NCBI RefSeq assembly: GCF_028736175.1
Contig: NZ_CP117880.1
Span: 4,278,001-4,342,000 of the forward strand
Source of the DNA: Sphingobacterium oryzagri
GTDB lineage: Bacteria > Bacteroidota > Bacteroidia > Sphingobacteriales > Sphingobacteriaceae
Reading direction: 5' to 3'
Length of the DNA stretch: 64,000 nt
Every line of letters begins with the position of its first letter. Position 1 is the stretch's first letter. Shown one piece after another: positions 8,104 to 16,511 of this stretch. Made by a program: the position numbers and the translations under genes. The notes under the pieces were generated by a model. The model had not been told where the DNA came from. It saw nothing but the letters and a program-made list of their open reading frames with translations, and made no database searches.

Positions 8104-9268
8104 CGAAAAAGGATACTACGGCCCTTTTGGTGGGGCTTATATCCCGGAGATGCTTTATCCGAATGTGGAAGAGCTTCAACAACGATACTTAGACATCATC
8201 CACGAAGAAAGCTTCCAACAGGAGTTTCATTCCCTGCTAAAAGATTATGTAGGTCGCCCATCGCCTCTATATTACGCCAAGCGATTTTCAGAGAAGTATG
8301 GTGCTCATATTTTTCTGAAAAGAGAAGATCTCAACCATACCGGTGCGCACAAAATCAACAATACCATTGGCCAGATTTTGCTCGCAGAGCGTTTAGGCAA
8401 AAAAAGGATTATTGCGGAGACAGGTGCCGGACAACACGGTGTAGCTACCGCTACCGTTTGTGCATTAAAAGGTCTGGAATGCGTGGTGTATATGGGCGAA
8501 ATCGATATTCAACGCCAAGCGCCCAATGTAGCGCGCATGAAGATGATGGGCGCTACGGTTGTTGCGGCACAATCGGGCAGTAAAACGTTGAAAGATGCGA
8601 CCAACGAAGCACTTCGGGACTGGATTAACAATCCGGTAGACACGCATTACATCATCGGTTCTGTCGTAGGTCCACATCCTTATCCGGATCTTGTTGCGCG
8701 GTTTCAATCTATTATATCCGAAGAAACAAAAAAGCAACTGCTGGAGAAAACGGGTAATAGCAAACCGGATTATGTATTGGCCTGCGTTGGCGGAGGATCA
8801 AACGCGGCCGGCATGTTTTATCACTTTCTCGATGACGAAGACGTGAAACTTATTGCGGTAGAAGCGGCGGGACATGGCGTCGACAGCGGCGAAAGTGCCG
8901 CGACAACAGCGCTCGGCAAAGATGGTGTACTGCACGGTAGCCGATCGATATTGATGCAGACCGCAGACGGACAGGTAATCGAGCCTTATTCTATTTCGGC
9001 TGGTTTAGATTATCCGGGTATTGGTCCGCAACATGCCTGGTTGTTCAAGAGCGGCAGAGGGCAATATGTAAGCATCACCGACGATGAAGCTATGCAAGCC
9101 GGCTTGCGCTTAACGAAGCTGGAAGGTATTATTCCCGCGATAGAAAGTTCCCACGCGCTGGCTTATCTAGAGAAGATGACTTTCAAAGGCGACGAGAATG
9201 TCGTGATCTGCTTATCAGGAAGAGGCGATAAAGACCTAGACAATTACATGAAATATTTTGGATTTTAA
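8084..9268 (+). CDS. trpB: Tryptophan synthase beta chain
   Basis: The 394-residue PLP enzyme condenses indole with serine. Visible features are the start YYGPFGGAYIPEML, the PLP lysine in HTGAHKINN (Lys90), AETGAGQHGVATA, the phosphate-binding loop GGGSNAAG, and the C-terminal CLSGRGDKD. Length and motifs fit the TrpB1 class that forms the alpha2-beta2 complex with TrpA. The start overlaps the end of trpF by 20 nt, and trpA follows at once. All catalytic residues that can be checked are present. Confidence 0.97.
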   Translation: MSKYQVNEKGYYGPFGGAYIPEMLYPNVEELQQRYLDIIHEESFQQEFHSLLKDYVGRPSPLYYAKRFSEKYGAHIFLKREDLNHTGAHKINNTIGQILLAERLGKKRIIAETGAGQHGVATATVCALKGLECVVYMGEIDIQRQAPNVARMKMMGATVVAAQSGSKTLKDATNEALRDWINNPVDTHYIIGSVVGPHPYPDLVARFQSIISEETKKQLLEKTGNSKPDYVLACVGGGSNAAGMFYHFLDDEDVKLIAVEAAGHGVDSGESAATTALGKDGVLHGSRSILMQTADGQVIEPYSISAGLDYPGIGPQHAWLFKSGRGQYVSITDDEAMQAGLRLTKLEGIIPAIESSHALAYLEKMTFKGDENVVICLSGRGDKDLDNYMKYFGF

Positions 9269-9278
9269 TAGCATAACC

Positions 9279-10043
9279 GTGAACGAAAACCTATTTAAAG
9301 ACAAGCAAGACCGGCTGCTTTCTATCTATTATACGGCGGGCTACCCTACATTGGATAGCACGATCAACATTGCCGAAGAACTGGAAAAATCGGGTGCTGA
9401 TTTTTTGGAAATTGGCTTTCCATATTCTGATCCCGTGGCCGATGGCCCCGTGATTCAAAACAGTTCAGAAATTGCGCTTAAAAACGGCATGAATTTAACC
9501 TTACTGTTTGAGCAACTAAAAGAATTACGATCACGGGTTACTATTCCTGTGTTCTTGATGGGGTATTGCAATCCCGTTTTGCAATACGGTGTAGAAAATT
9601 TTTGTAAATCTTGTGCAGAAGTTGGCGTCAATGGTGTTATCATTCCCGATTTGCCGATGTATGAGTACGAAGATTTATATCAAGAAACCTTTCTCCAGTA
9701 TGGCATAAGCAATATTTTTTTAGTCACGCCGCAAACCTCTACCGACAGAATCCATAAGATTGATAAGCTCTCGAACAGCTTTATCTATCTGCTATCATCT
9801 AACGCCACAACGGGCAAAAACCTCGAAGTAGGTGAATCGTCTACCGCTTACTTTCAGCGTTTAAAAGATATGAACCTCAACAACCCGCTTGTGATTGGTT
9901 TTGGTATTTCCAACAGCAAAACATTTCGCCAAGCGACGGATTATGCAAAAGGTGCCATCATCGGTACGGCCTTTGTCAAACTATTGGCAGAAGAAGATTA
10001 TCTTTCAAAGATTAAAAGTTTCATCGCGGATATCAAATCCTAA
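9279..10043 (+). CDS. trpA: Tryptophan synthase alpha chain
   Basis: A TIM-barrel subunit of about 254 residues that cleaves indole-3-glycerol phosphate and channels indole to TrpB. It shows LEIGFPYSDPVADGPVIQ (catalytic Glu), GVIIPDLP (catalytic Asp), and the phosphate site VIGFGISNSKT. No ATG lies near the expected start. The GTG at 9279, 10 nt after the trpB stop, gives an N-terminus (MNENLFKDKQDRLLSIYYTA) like other TrpA proteins. A TTG at 9258 that overlaps trpB would add seven residues and cannot be excluded. It is the last gene of the operon; a 13-bp hairpin follows at 10047. Confidence 0.93.
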   Translation: MNENLFKDKQDRLLSIYYTAGYPTLDSTINIAEELEKSGADFLEIGFPYSDPVADGPVIQNSSEIALKNGMNLTLLFEQLKELRSRVTIPVFLMGYCNPVLQYGVENFCKSCAEVGVNGVIIPDLPMYEYEDLYQETFLQYGISNIFLVTPQTSTDRIHKIDKLSNSFIYLLSSNATTGKNLEVGESSTAYFQRLKDMNLNNPLVIGFGISNSKTFRQATDYAKGAIIGTAFVKLLAEEDYLSKIKSFIADIKS

Positions 10044-10046
10044 TAC

Positions 10047-10085
10047 ACTGCCCGTTAGCACGATATAATCAGGCTAACGGGCAGT
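10047..10085 (+). terminator. Hairpin at the end of the trp operon
   Basis: A perfect 13-bp stem (10047-10059 with 10073-10085) and a 13-nt loop, four bases after the trpA stop. There is no T run after it, so it may be a 3'-end stabiliser or a weak terminator rather than a strong intrinsic one. Confidence 0.5.
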
Positions 10086-10127
10086 TACACAATTGAACAA
10101 GCTGTGCAGTTTGTTACCAAAAGCTTG

Positions 10128-10156
10128 TTGCTTCCTTTTATAATTTACTATCTTTG
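10128..10156 (+). promoter_or_regulatory. Promoter of the HYC_CC_PP gene
   Basis: TTG (10128-10130), 18 nt, TATCTTTG (10149-10156). The -7 box ends seven bases before the ATG at 10164, so the mRNA should have almost no leader. Confidence 0.6.
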
Positions 10157-10163
10157 TAAAACG

Positions 10164-10604
10164 ATGAAGATTTTTTTGTCCTATATACTCTTATTTCTCT
10201 ATACATTAACTTGTACAGGGAGCTCTGTGTATATGCATATGTGCGACAAAGGATCAATATTTATTGTACAATCGGAACAGGAAAATGCAGACGCGGCTTG
10301 TCCACTCTGCGATAAAGCCAGTTCTCATACCGAGAAAACAAGCGCAAAAGAGCACAGTTGTGGCACGCAAGACGATTGCTGCAACGATGTGAAGGTCGAC
10401 CTGAAAAAAGCCGACAACAGCATCGAAAATGCGCCAGCTACGCTTGCTTTCCTAAGTCTTTCGCCAGCTATCGTCACCTTGCACTGGATTGTGTTGTTTC
10501 CGCAGGAAATAACCAGTGCTCCTCAGGCAACGGAAACCAGTGCCGTACCCTTGTTTGCGACGGCAAGTCCCCCCTACCTTATTCACTGCAACTTCAGAAT
10601 TTGA
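10164..10604 (+). CDS. HYC_CC_PP family protein, probably metal-related
   Basis: A 146-residue protein with a hydrophobic N-terminus (MKIFLSYILLFLYTLTCTGS) and a second hydrophobic stretch at about 93-112. It has scattered Cys and His pairs: YMHMC, CPLC, EHSCGTQDDCCND, and a C-terminal PPYLIHC. This pattern fits the HYC_CC_PP family, small membrane-associated proteins of Bacteroidota usually found beside heavy-metal genes. The first motif is HMC here rather than HYC. The frame can be extended 20 codons upstream, but the promoter at 10149 lies inside that extension. The neighbouring double-HMA receptor strengthens a link to copper or a similar metal; the exact role is unknown. Confidence 0.72.
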   Translation: MKIFLSYILLFLYTLTCTGSSVYMHMCDKGSIFIVQSEQENADAACPLCDKASSHTEKTSAKEHSCGTQDDCCNDVKVDLKKADNSIENAPATLAFLSLSPAIVTLHWIVLFPQEITSAPQATETSAVPLFATASPPYLIHCNFRI

Positions 10605-10689
10605 TTTGAAACTGTATTTAACAGATTTCTCGCGATGAGCAACATCGTGAGCTAACAAAGTACGTACGTTTTTTATCAAATAATAAAGC

Positions 10690-13545
10690 ATGAACATTTT
10701 TTCAAAAGGAGCGTTTATCCTCCTATTTCTCCATATAACATTTGCGGCTTTTGCGCAAAGCAACAGTAGTATCACCTTTGACGTGGCCGGAAATTGCGGT
10801 CTTTGTAAACAGCGCATCGAGAAAGCCGCTAAAATTAAGGGTGTATCCGAAGCCAACTGGGATATACAAAGTCATCAAGCCACCGTGTCTTTCGATCCGG
10901 AAAAAACATCTGCAACGGCAATCAAACAAGCCATTGCTGCTGCCGGACATGATACCGATGAAGCTAAAGCGCCAGACGAAGTCTACAACAACTTGCACGA
11001 ATGCTGTCTTTACGAACGAATGAAACCGCAAACGGAAACGCCGGGCAAAATTAGCTTTGAAGTAGCCGGAAACTGTGGCTTATGCAAACAGCGTATCGAA
11101 AAAGCCGCGAAAATCGACGGCGTAACCGAAGCCAATTGGGATATACAGACTAATATAGCGAGCGTATCCTTCGATCCGGAAAAAACATCTGCTACGGCAA
11201 TCAAACAAGCGATTGCTGATGTAGGGCACGATACCGATGAAATACGCGCCAAAGACGAGGTCTATGAAAAGCTACACGAATGCTGCCTGTATCAACGTTT
11301 GGATTCTGGTGAACAAATGCACAATACGCATGCAGCTTCTCCAGCCGGCGTTAAGAAACATATTGTGCGCGGTGTAGTGGTTCAGGAAAATGGCAAAGGC
11401 GAACTCACGCCTATTCCGGGTGTTAATATCACGTGGGCGGAAGGCAACAAAATCCAGGTACAAACCAATGCGAATGGTGTATTCGATATTGCGCACGAAC
11501 AAGACAACAAACGATTAATCGTGAGCTTCGCAGGCATGAAGGCCGATACAATCACCGTCAAAAACACGGCAGAAGTACTCGTTATCCACGCCAAAGATAA
11601 CGTTTTAGCCGAGGTTGTCGTGACCAGACAACAACGATCAAACTATATATCCAAACTATCGCCCAATCGTGTAGAGATGATTACCGAAAAGGAGTTGTTT
11701 AAAGCGGCTTGTTGTGACCTGAGCGAAAGCTTTGAAACAAACGCTTCTGTTGATGTCGTAAACAGCGATGCGGTAACCGGCGCACAGCAAATACAATTGT
11801 TAGGATTAAGTGGTGTGTATACCCAGCTCACCGTCGAAAATCTTCCCGGGCCTCGGGGTTTTGCTTCAACGCAAGGTTTGAACAGCCTGGCTGGTCCGTG
11901 GATAGAATCCATACAGATTAGTAAAGGAATGGGCTCGGTGGCCAATGGGTTTGAGAGCATGTCCGGACAAATAAACGTCGAACTTAAAAAACCGAATAAC
12001 ACGGATCGCTTATTTTTCAATGCGTATGCTAACAATATGGGGCGTACCGACGTTAACCTCAACCTCGCACAAAAAATCAACGATAAATGGTCGGTAGGCA
12101 TCTTGCTGCACGACAATTTCATGTACAATAAAAGACTAAATTTCAGCAACAACGGCTTTCGTGACATGCCCGTCGGCAATGTCTTTTCAGGCATCAATCG
12201 GTGGCATTATGAAAATGGAAAGGGCCTGATTGCTCAATTTGGCATCAAGTATTTGAGTGACGACCGTACTGGTGGCGAAATCGATTTTAACGAAAACACC
12301 GATAGAAACACCACGAATCGCTATGGACTTGGTTTTGACATCGACCGCGTCGAGGGTTTTGCAAAAATAGGTTATGTATTTCCCAACCATAAACTTCGAA
12401 GCATCGGTTTGCAACTATCGGGCTCGCATTATAAACAAGACAGCTATTTTGGGTTAACAAGTTACAATAACGAGCAGAATAGCGGCTACGCGAACCTGTT
12501 GTATCAAGATGTCATTGGCAGTGTAAAACATAAATATAGAGCAGGTTTATCGGTTAGTTATGACAATTACCATGAAAACATCGTGAACCAGTTGTTTAAT
12601 CGTACAGAAGCTGTCTCCGGTGCTTTTGTCGAATACACGTATGCACCTAGCGAAAAATTTGATGCGGTTTTAGGTCTTCGTCAAGATTACAACAGCATAT
12701 ATGGTTGGTTTACCACACCACGCGCTGTGTTGCGATACACGCCTACAGCGACCACGGCCATCCGACTGAGCTCCGGTCGAGGACAGCGCACGGCGAATAT
12801 CTTTGCCGAAAACATCGGAATCTTCGCCTCTAGCCGTCAAATAAACTACAATAGTCTAGCAAACACCGATGGTACGGCATATGGCTTACTCCCCGAAGTA
12901 TCGTGGAACACTGGCCTGGCTTTCGATCAGGATTTTCAGCTATTGGGCAGAGTAGCGGGTTTCTCTTTAGAGTTATTCCATAACAATTTCAGTAATCAGG
13001 TGGTTGTTGATTGGGAAAATCCACAAGCCGTATCCTTTTATAATCTCTCCGGTAAATCCTTTTCAAATAGTTTACAAACCGATTTCCACTTTATGCCGCT
13101 CCCTAATCTGGAAACGCGACTTGCCTATCGGTTGCTCGACGTACAAACTGACTATGCGGCTGGAAGACTACAAAAGCCGCTGACCGCCAAGCATCGTGGT
13201 TTTGCCAATCTGGCGTACAGCTTGACCAGCGGCTGGAGCTTTGACTACACGCTAAACGTCGTGGGGCCAAAACGTATTCCATCAACAGCTAGCAATCCTC
13301 CGGCTTATCAACTAGCCGACTACTCGGATACCTATGTCACGATGAATGCACAAGTGAGCAAAAGCTTAGGAAAAGCAAAAAATCTGACAGTATATGTCGG
13401 TGGAGAAAATCTAACGAATTTCTTTCAAAAGAATCCAATCTTAGCATTTGACGATCCTTTTGGTCAAAACTTTGACACCAACCTGCTTTGGGGACCTGTC
13501 ACCGGTCGGTTATTCTATGCCGGTCTGCGGTACAATTTAAAATAG
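10690..13545 (+). CDS. TonB-dependent receptor with two tandem N-terminal HMA domains
   Basis: A 951-residue outer-membrane receptor. Order of parts: signal peptide (1-23); HMA domain 1 with GNCGLCKQR (first Cys at residue 36); HMA domain 2 with the same motif (first Cys at 129, exactly 93 residues later), each ending in LHECCLY; a linker; a carboxypeptidase-regulatory-like domain (about 225-300); a plug domain beginning about residue 315 with FKAACCDLSESFETN; and a 22-strand-type barrel ending FYAGLRYNLK. HMA domains bind soft metals through CxxC, so the N-terminus probably meets Cu(I) or a similar ion in the periplasm. It lies 85 bp downstream of the HYC_CC_PP gene and is followed by a strong two-way terminator. 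Direction of metal traffic is not known. Confidence 0.88.
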   Translation: MNIFSKGAFILLFLHITFAAFAQSNSSITFDVAGNCGLCKQRIEKAAKIKGVSEANWDIQSHQATVSFDPEKTSATAIKQAIAAAGHDTDEAKAPDEVYNNLHECCLYERMKPQTETPGKISFEVAGNCGLCKQRIEKAAKIDGVTEANWDIQTNIASVSFDPEKTSATAIKQAIADVGHDTDEIRAKDEVYEKLHECCLYQRLDSGEQMHNTHAASPAGVKKHIVRGVVVQENGKGELTPIPGVNITWAEGNKIQVQTNANGVFDIAHEQDNKRLIVSFAGMKADTITVKNTAEVLVIHAKDNVLAEVVVTRQQRSNYISKLSPNRVEMITEKELFKAACCDLSESFETNASVDVVNSDAVTGAQQIQLLGLSGVYTQLTVENLPGPRGFASTQGLNSLAGPWIESIQISKGMGSVANGFESMSGQINVELKKPNNTDRLFFNAYANNMGRTDVNLNLAQKINDKWSVGILLHDNFMYNKRLNFSNNGFRDMPVGNVFSGINRWHYENGKGLIAQFGIKYLSDDRTGGEIDFNENTDRNTTNRYGLGFDIDRVEGFAKIGYVFPNHKLRSIGLQLSGSHYKQDSYFGLTSYNNEQNSGYANLLYQDVIGSVKHKYRAGLSVSYDNYHENIVNQLFNRTEAVSGAFVEYTYAPSEKFDAVLGLRQDYNSIYGWFTTPRAVLRYTPTATTAIRLSSGRGQRTANIFAENIGIFASSRQINYNSLANTDGTAYGLLPEVSWNTGLAFDQDFQLLGRVAGFSLELFHNNFSNQVVVDWENPQAVSFYNLSGKSFSNSLQTDFHFMPLPNLETRLAYRLLDVQTDYAAGRLQKPLTAKHRGFANLAYSLTSGWSFDYTLNVVGPKRIPSTASNPPAYQLADYSDTYVTMNAQVSKSLGKAKNLTVYVGGENLTNFFQKNPILAFDDPFGQNFDTNLLWGPVTGRLFYAGLRYNLK

Positions 13546-13546
13546 C

Positions 13547-13603
13547 GATAAAAAGAAAAGGTCTGGCACCGAGTCAACTCGGGCTAGACCTTTTCTTTTT
13601 ATC
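13547..13603. terminator. Long bidirectional terminator between the receptor and maf
   Basis: A near-perfect inverted repeat of 57 bases (GATAAAAAGAAAAGGTC... pairing with ...GACCTTTTCTTTTTATC, apical CCGAGT/ACTCGG). It sits between two converging genes, with A-rich and T-rich arms so that it can serve both strands. Confidence 0.9.
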
Positions 13604-13687
13604 AATACAAAGTATAAGCTTGACCGCACTTTTTATCGCGCGCGCAGCAAAGCAATACGCCCGATGTAAGTGCAACTAGCCGTTTGC

Positions 13688-14275
13688 TTAGCCAACAATT
13701 TTTTTGATTTCCTGGTACAAACGCGCGGTAGGCAATCCTACCACATTTTCATACGATCCTTGGATAGATTGGATACCAACCAAACCGAACCATTCCTGAA
13801 TACCATAAGAACCGGCCTTATCTAACGGCAGAAATTGATTTACATAGTGCTGTATTTCGTCAAACGTCAACGGATATAAATTGACGTCTGTCGTCTCTAC
13901 GAAACTATACTGCTCACCTTTATACGCTAATGCAACAGCGGTCATGACCTGATGTGCATTTCCCTGCAATTTCATCAACGTATCTATTGCTTCTACATTA
14001 TCTTTTGGCTTACCTAGGATATGACTGTCGAATACCACCACGGTATCTGCGGTGATCACCATCGCGTTTGCAAATTCCGCAGAATCAAAAGCCAACAATT
14101 TATTTATCGCAATAGATTTTACAATTTCCGCTGGCGAAAGCGCAGGATCAAAGCTTTCATCGGTTTCTTTTACCAACACCTGAAAATCTATCCCGAGGTT
14201 TCCCAGCAGTTCTTTACGTCGTGGCGATTGTGAGCCCAAAACGATTCGAATAGTACTTAATTTATCGATCAACAT
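13688..14275 (-). CDS. maf: Maf family nucleotide pyrophosphatase
   Basis: A 195-residue protein of the Maf/YhdE family, which hydrolyses non-canonical or dTTP/UTP nucleotides to monophosphates. Motifs seen: LGSQSPRRKELL near the N-terminus, KETDES, ITADTVVVF, GKPKD, and DKAGSYGIQ. The ATG at 14275 lies one base after the stop of the upstream phosphatase gene, giving a tight two-gene operon. A GTG at 14284 would overlap that gene and is less likely. Nothing is missing from the catalytic core. Subfamily substrate (dTTP/UTP against m7GTP) is not assigned with certainty. Confidence 0.92.
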   Translation of the reverse strand: MLIDKLSTIRIVLGSQSPRRKELLGNLGIDFQVLVKETDESFDPALSPAEIVKSIAINKLLAFDSAEFANAMVITADTVVVFDSHILGKPKDNVEAIDTLMKLQGNAHQVMTAVALAYKGEQYSFVETTDVNLYPLTFDEIQHYVNQFLPLDKAGSYGIQEWFGLVGIQSIQGSYENVVGLPTARLYQEIKKIVG

Positions 14276-14276
14276 A

Positions 14277-14795
14277 TTAGACACTTTTTATTCCAGTTTC
14301 CATATTCCAAAGACCTTTGAGCCGCAACATCTTTTCCAATACATCGCGTACACAGCCTTCTCCTCCACGCTTCGGCGAAACATAGCCCGAGAGTGTTTTG
14401 ATTTCTTCCACCGCATCCTGCGGACACAACGCCAAACCCACATGAGCCATACAAGTATAATCAGGAATATCATCTCCCATAAAAGCTACCTCTGCTTTAT
14501 CCCAATTATATTTTAACAACAGTTCTTGCAGTAAACTCCATTTATCAGCAACAGCAAGATGCACTTCCTTCACACCCAAACCCTGCAACCTTTTTAAGAC
14601 ACCTTGCGATTTGCCACCACTTATCACCACGATTTCCAAACCAACTTTCATCGCTAGCTGGATCGCGTAGCCATCTTTAATCGAAAAGCGACGCATTTGC
14701 TCGCCCGATTCTGTTACCAACACCGTACCGTCCGTCAGCACACCGTCTACGTCCAAAAACAGCGCCTTTATCTTCGAAAATTCTTGTAAAATCAT
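14277..14795 (-). CDS. kdsC: HAD-family phosphatase, KdsC type (KDO-8-phosphate phosphatase-like)
   Basis: A 172-residue HAD hydrolase with no cap domain, as in KdsC. Motif I is LFLDVDGVLTDG (both Asp present), motif II is VVISGG, the conserved Lys lies in ADKW, and motif III is MGDDIPD. KdsC removes phosphate from KDO-8-P on the way to the lipopolysaccharide inner core in the cytosol. The ATG at 14795 sits six bases after a -7 box (14802-14809); a TTG at 14813 lies upstream of the box and is rejected. maf follows after one base. The specific substrate is inferred from family and size. Confidence 0.85.
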   Translation of the reverse strand: MILQEFSKIKALFLDVDGVLTDGTVLVTESGEQMRRFSIKDGYAIQLAMKVGLEIVVISGGKSQGVLKRLQGLGVKEVHLAVADKWSLLQELLLKYNWDKAEVAFMGDDIPDYTCMAHVGLALCPQDAVEEIKTLSGYVSPKRGGEGCVRDVLEKMLRLKGLWNMETGIKSV

Positions 14796-14801
14796 ACCCT
14801 T

Positions 14802-14832
14802 CAAAAGTAACAATTAAGTGAGTACAAACAAA
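14802..14832 (-). promoter_or_regulatory. Promoter of the kdsC-maf operon
   Basis: On the minus strand: TTTG (14832-14829), 19 nt, TACTTTTG (14809-14802), then only six bases to the ATG. A nearly leaderless mRNA is predicted. Confidence 0.6.
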
Positions 14833-14940
14833 AAAACGCGGTCAGACTAATTCCTTTTAGCCATATTCTTATCACGATAAGACATTAAATCAGATCTGTG
14901 TCAGAAAGTAGTTGTTATCACAACTAAGACGAGCTAAAAC

Positions 14941-14972
14941 GTTGACAAAAACCGATTTTCGCTGTACCTTTG
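14941..14972 (+). promoter_or_regulatory. Promoter of a putative small RNA
   Basis: GTTG (14941-14944), 20-nt spacer, TACCTTTG (14965-14972). This is one of the best promoter matches in the window, yet no coding gene lies downstream on this strand for more than 1.5 kb. Confidence 0.7.
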
Positions 14973-14977
14973 TATAG

Positions 14978-15085
14978 TAATCAAAGCCGCAAGCTACATT
15001 ACATCATAAAATTGTCTTTTCATAATTTAGGTTTATAATTGGTTAGTAGCAAACCCTGACGCCCATCGTCAGGGTTTTGTTTTTT
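14978..15085 (+). ncRNA. Putative small non-coding RNA, about 108 nt
   Basis: The stretch begins just after a consensus promoter and ends in a strong intrinsic terminator: CCCTGACG (15054-15061), loop CCCAT, CGTCAGGG (15067-15074), then TTTTGTTTTTT. There is no ATG on the plus strand in it, so no obvious peptide. The body is AT-rich apart from the GCCGCAAGC segment near the 5' end. It does not show the conserved cores of 4.5S RNA, tmRNA or RNase P RNA. The boundaries are predicted from the -7 box and the T run; the function is unknown. The flanks (14813-14940 and 15086-15275) show nothing else. Confidence 0.55.
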
Positions 15086-15275
15086 CAGGATAAACCGCTG
15101 ATCAACTAGGATCAAGGCGTGCATGTCGTAATAGACGCATTGAGATAACGTTGTACCAACACATGTTTTTTAGAACTATTCTTTCGCAAACACTCCTCTG
15201 CTAACAAAGTAATAAAACGGCAGATACGTTTGTAGGCTGCTAGCGTTTACGTTGCGTACATTGTTTTTTCGCTAA

Positions 15276-16256
15276 CTATCCTTTCTTGTCGCCGGCAGAC
15301 GGTTTAGAAATAGACGATCGCATATCGGTATCCGCCTGGATATTCTGCATTTTATAATAATCCATAATGCCCAGGTTGCCATTGCGAAATGCCTCTGCCA
15401 TAGCCATAGGCACCTGCGACTCGGCTTCAATCACTTTTGCTTTCGCTTCTTGTGCTTTTGCACGCATTTCCTGCTCATTTGCAACGGCCATGGCCCGACG
15501 TTCTTCCGCACGTGCATTAGCGACTTTCAAATCAGCCTCAGCCTGGTCGGTTTGCAATTTTGCACCGACATTTTCACCGATATCAATATCGGCAATATCA
15601 ATAGATAAAATCTCAAAAGCGGTACCCGAATCCAAACCTTTGGACAGAACCGTTTTGGAAATACGATCTGGATTTTCTAAAACTTCTTTATGATTTACCG
15701 ACGAACCGATTGTGGTTACGATACCTTCACCAACCCGGGCTAAAATAGTTTCTTCACCAGCACCACCAACAAGTTGGTTAATATTAGCGCGCACTGTTAC
15801 GCGGGCTTTGGCGATCAATTGTATACCGTCTTTGGCAACCGCAGCCACAGGCGGCGTATTGATGACTTGCGGATTTACCGAAAGCTGCACCGCGTCAAAC
15901 ACGTCGCGCCCGGCCAAATCAATCGCTGTTGCTAACTTAAAATCTAAAGGAATATTGGCTTTATCTGCTGAAATTAACGCTTTAATGACTTTATTAACAT
16001 TGCCACCGGCAAGGTAATGCGTTTCTATCTCGTTGGACGTAATTCGCAGACCAGCTTTTGTTGAAGTGATCATGGCATTGGTAACCAACGATGGTGGTAC
16101 CTTACGTAAACGCATAAGCACTAAATTGAGTAGGCTAATTTTTACGTTAGAAAGCTGTGCCGTAAACCACAAATTAACCGGCAAGAGGTACAACAAAAGG
16201 AAAAACGCAACAACACCACCAACAATAATCAAAATCAAGCTAATTCCAGAATCCAT
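15276..16256 (-). CDS. floA: Flotillin-like protein FloA
   Basis: A 326-residue protein matching the bacterial flotillin FloA/YqfA family. It has an N-terminal membrane segment (about 6-27, ILIIVGGVVAFFLLLYLLPV), an SPFH domain (about 40-215, with LAGRDVFDAVQLSVNPQVINTP and GVGEGI-like stretches), and a helical part rich in Ala and Glu (about 225-295, repeated AEAD/ARAEERR/AKAQEAKAK). The C-terminus is short and polar. FloA proteins form membrane microdomain scaffolds. The neighbours on both sides run the opposite way or are non-coding, so it is probably monocistronic. No catalytic role is expected. Confidence 0.93.
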   Translation of the reverse strand: MDSGISLILIIVGGVVAFFLLLYLLPVNLWFTAQLSNVKISLLNLVLMRLRKVPPSLVTNAMITSTKAGLRITSNEIETHYLAGGNVNKVIKALISADKANIPLDFKLATAIDLAGRDVFDAVQLSVNPQVINTPPVAAVAKDGIQLIAKARVTVRANINQLVGGAGEETILARVGEGIVTTIGSSVNHKEVLENPDRISKTVLSKGLDSGTAFEILSIDIADIDIGENVGAKLQTDQAEADLKVANARAEERRAMAVANEQEMRAKAQEAKAKVIEAESQVPMAMAEAFRNGNLGIMDYYKMQNIQADTDMRSSISKPSAGDKKG

Positions 16257-16465
16257 AAAATTTCATTTTTTAGTTATACCCTAAAGATATTGTTTTATTT
16301 AGCATTCTCCATAATTAATTCGCTAAAGTGGTCATTCTCCCAGCATTGAGCGTAGGTTACACCTGCAGAAAATGCGGCTTCATTGCCCAGAAATTATGTT
16401 TTATTGACAAGATGACCAAAAATTGAAATTTTCATTATCCTATATAAAGCAATACAATTAATAGT

Positions 16466-16473
16466 TAGATTTG
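16466..16473 (+). promoter_or_regulatory. -7 box TAGATTTG of the kinase-CheR-CheB operon
   Basis: TAGATTTG fits TAnnTTTG and lies 38 nt before the ATG at 16512. No convincing -33 element is visible at the right distance. Confidence 0.5.
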
Positions 16474-16511
16474 CTTGAAATAGCAAACTATCTAACAAAG
16501 GCCGCATCAAA

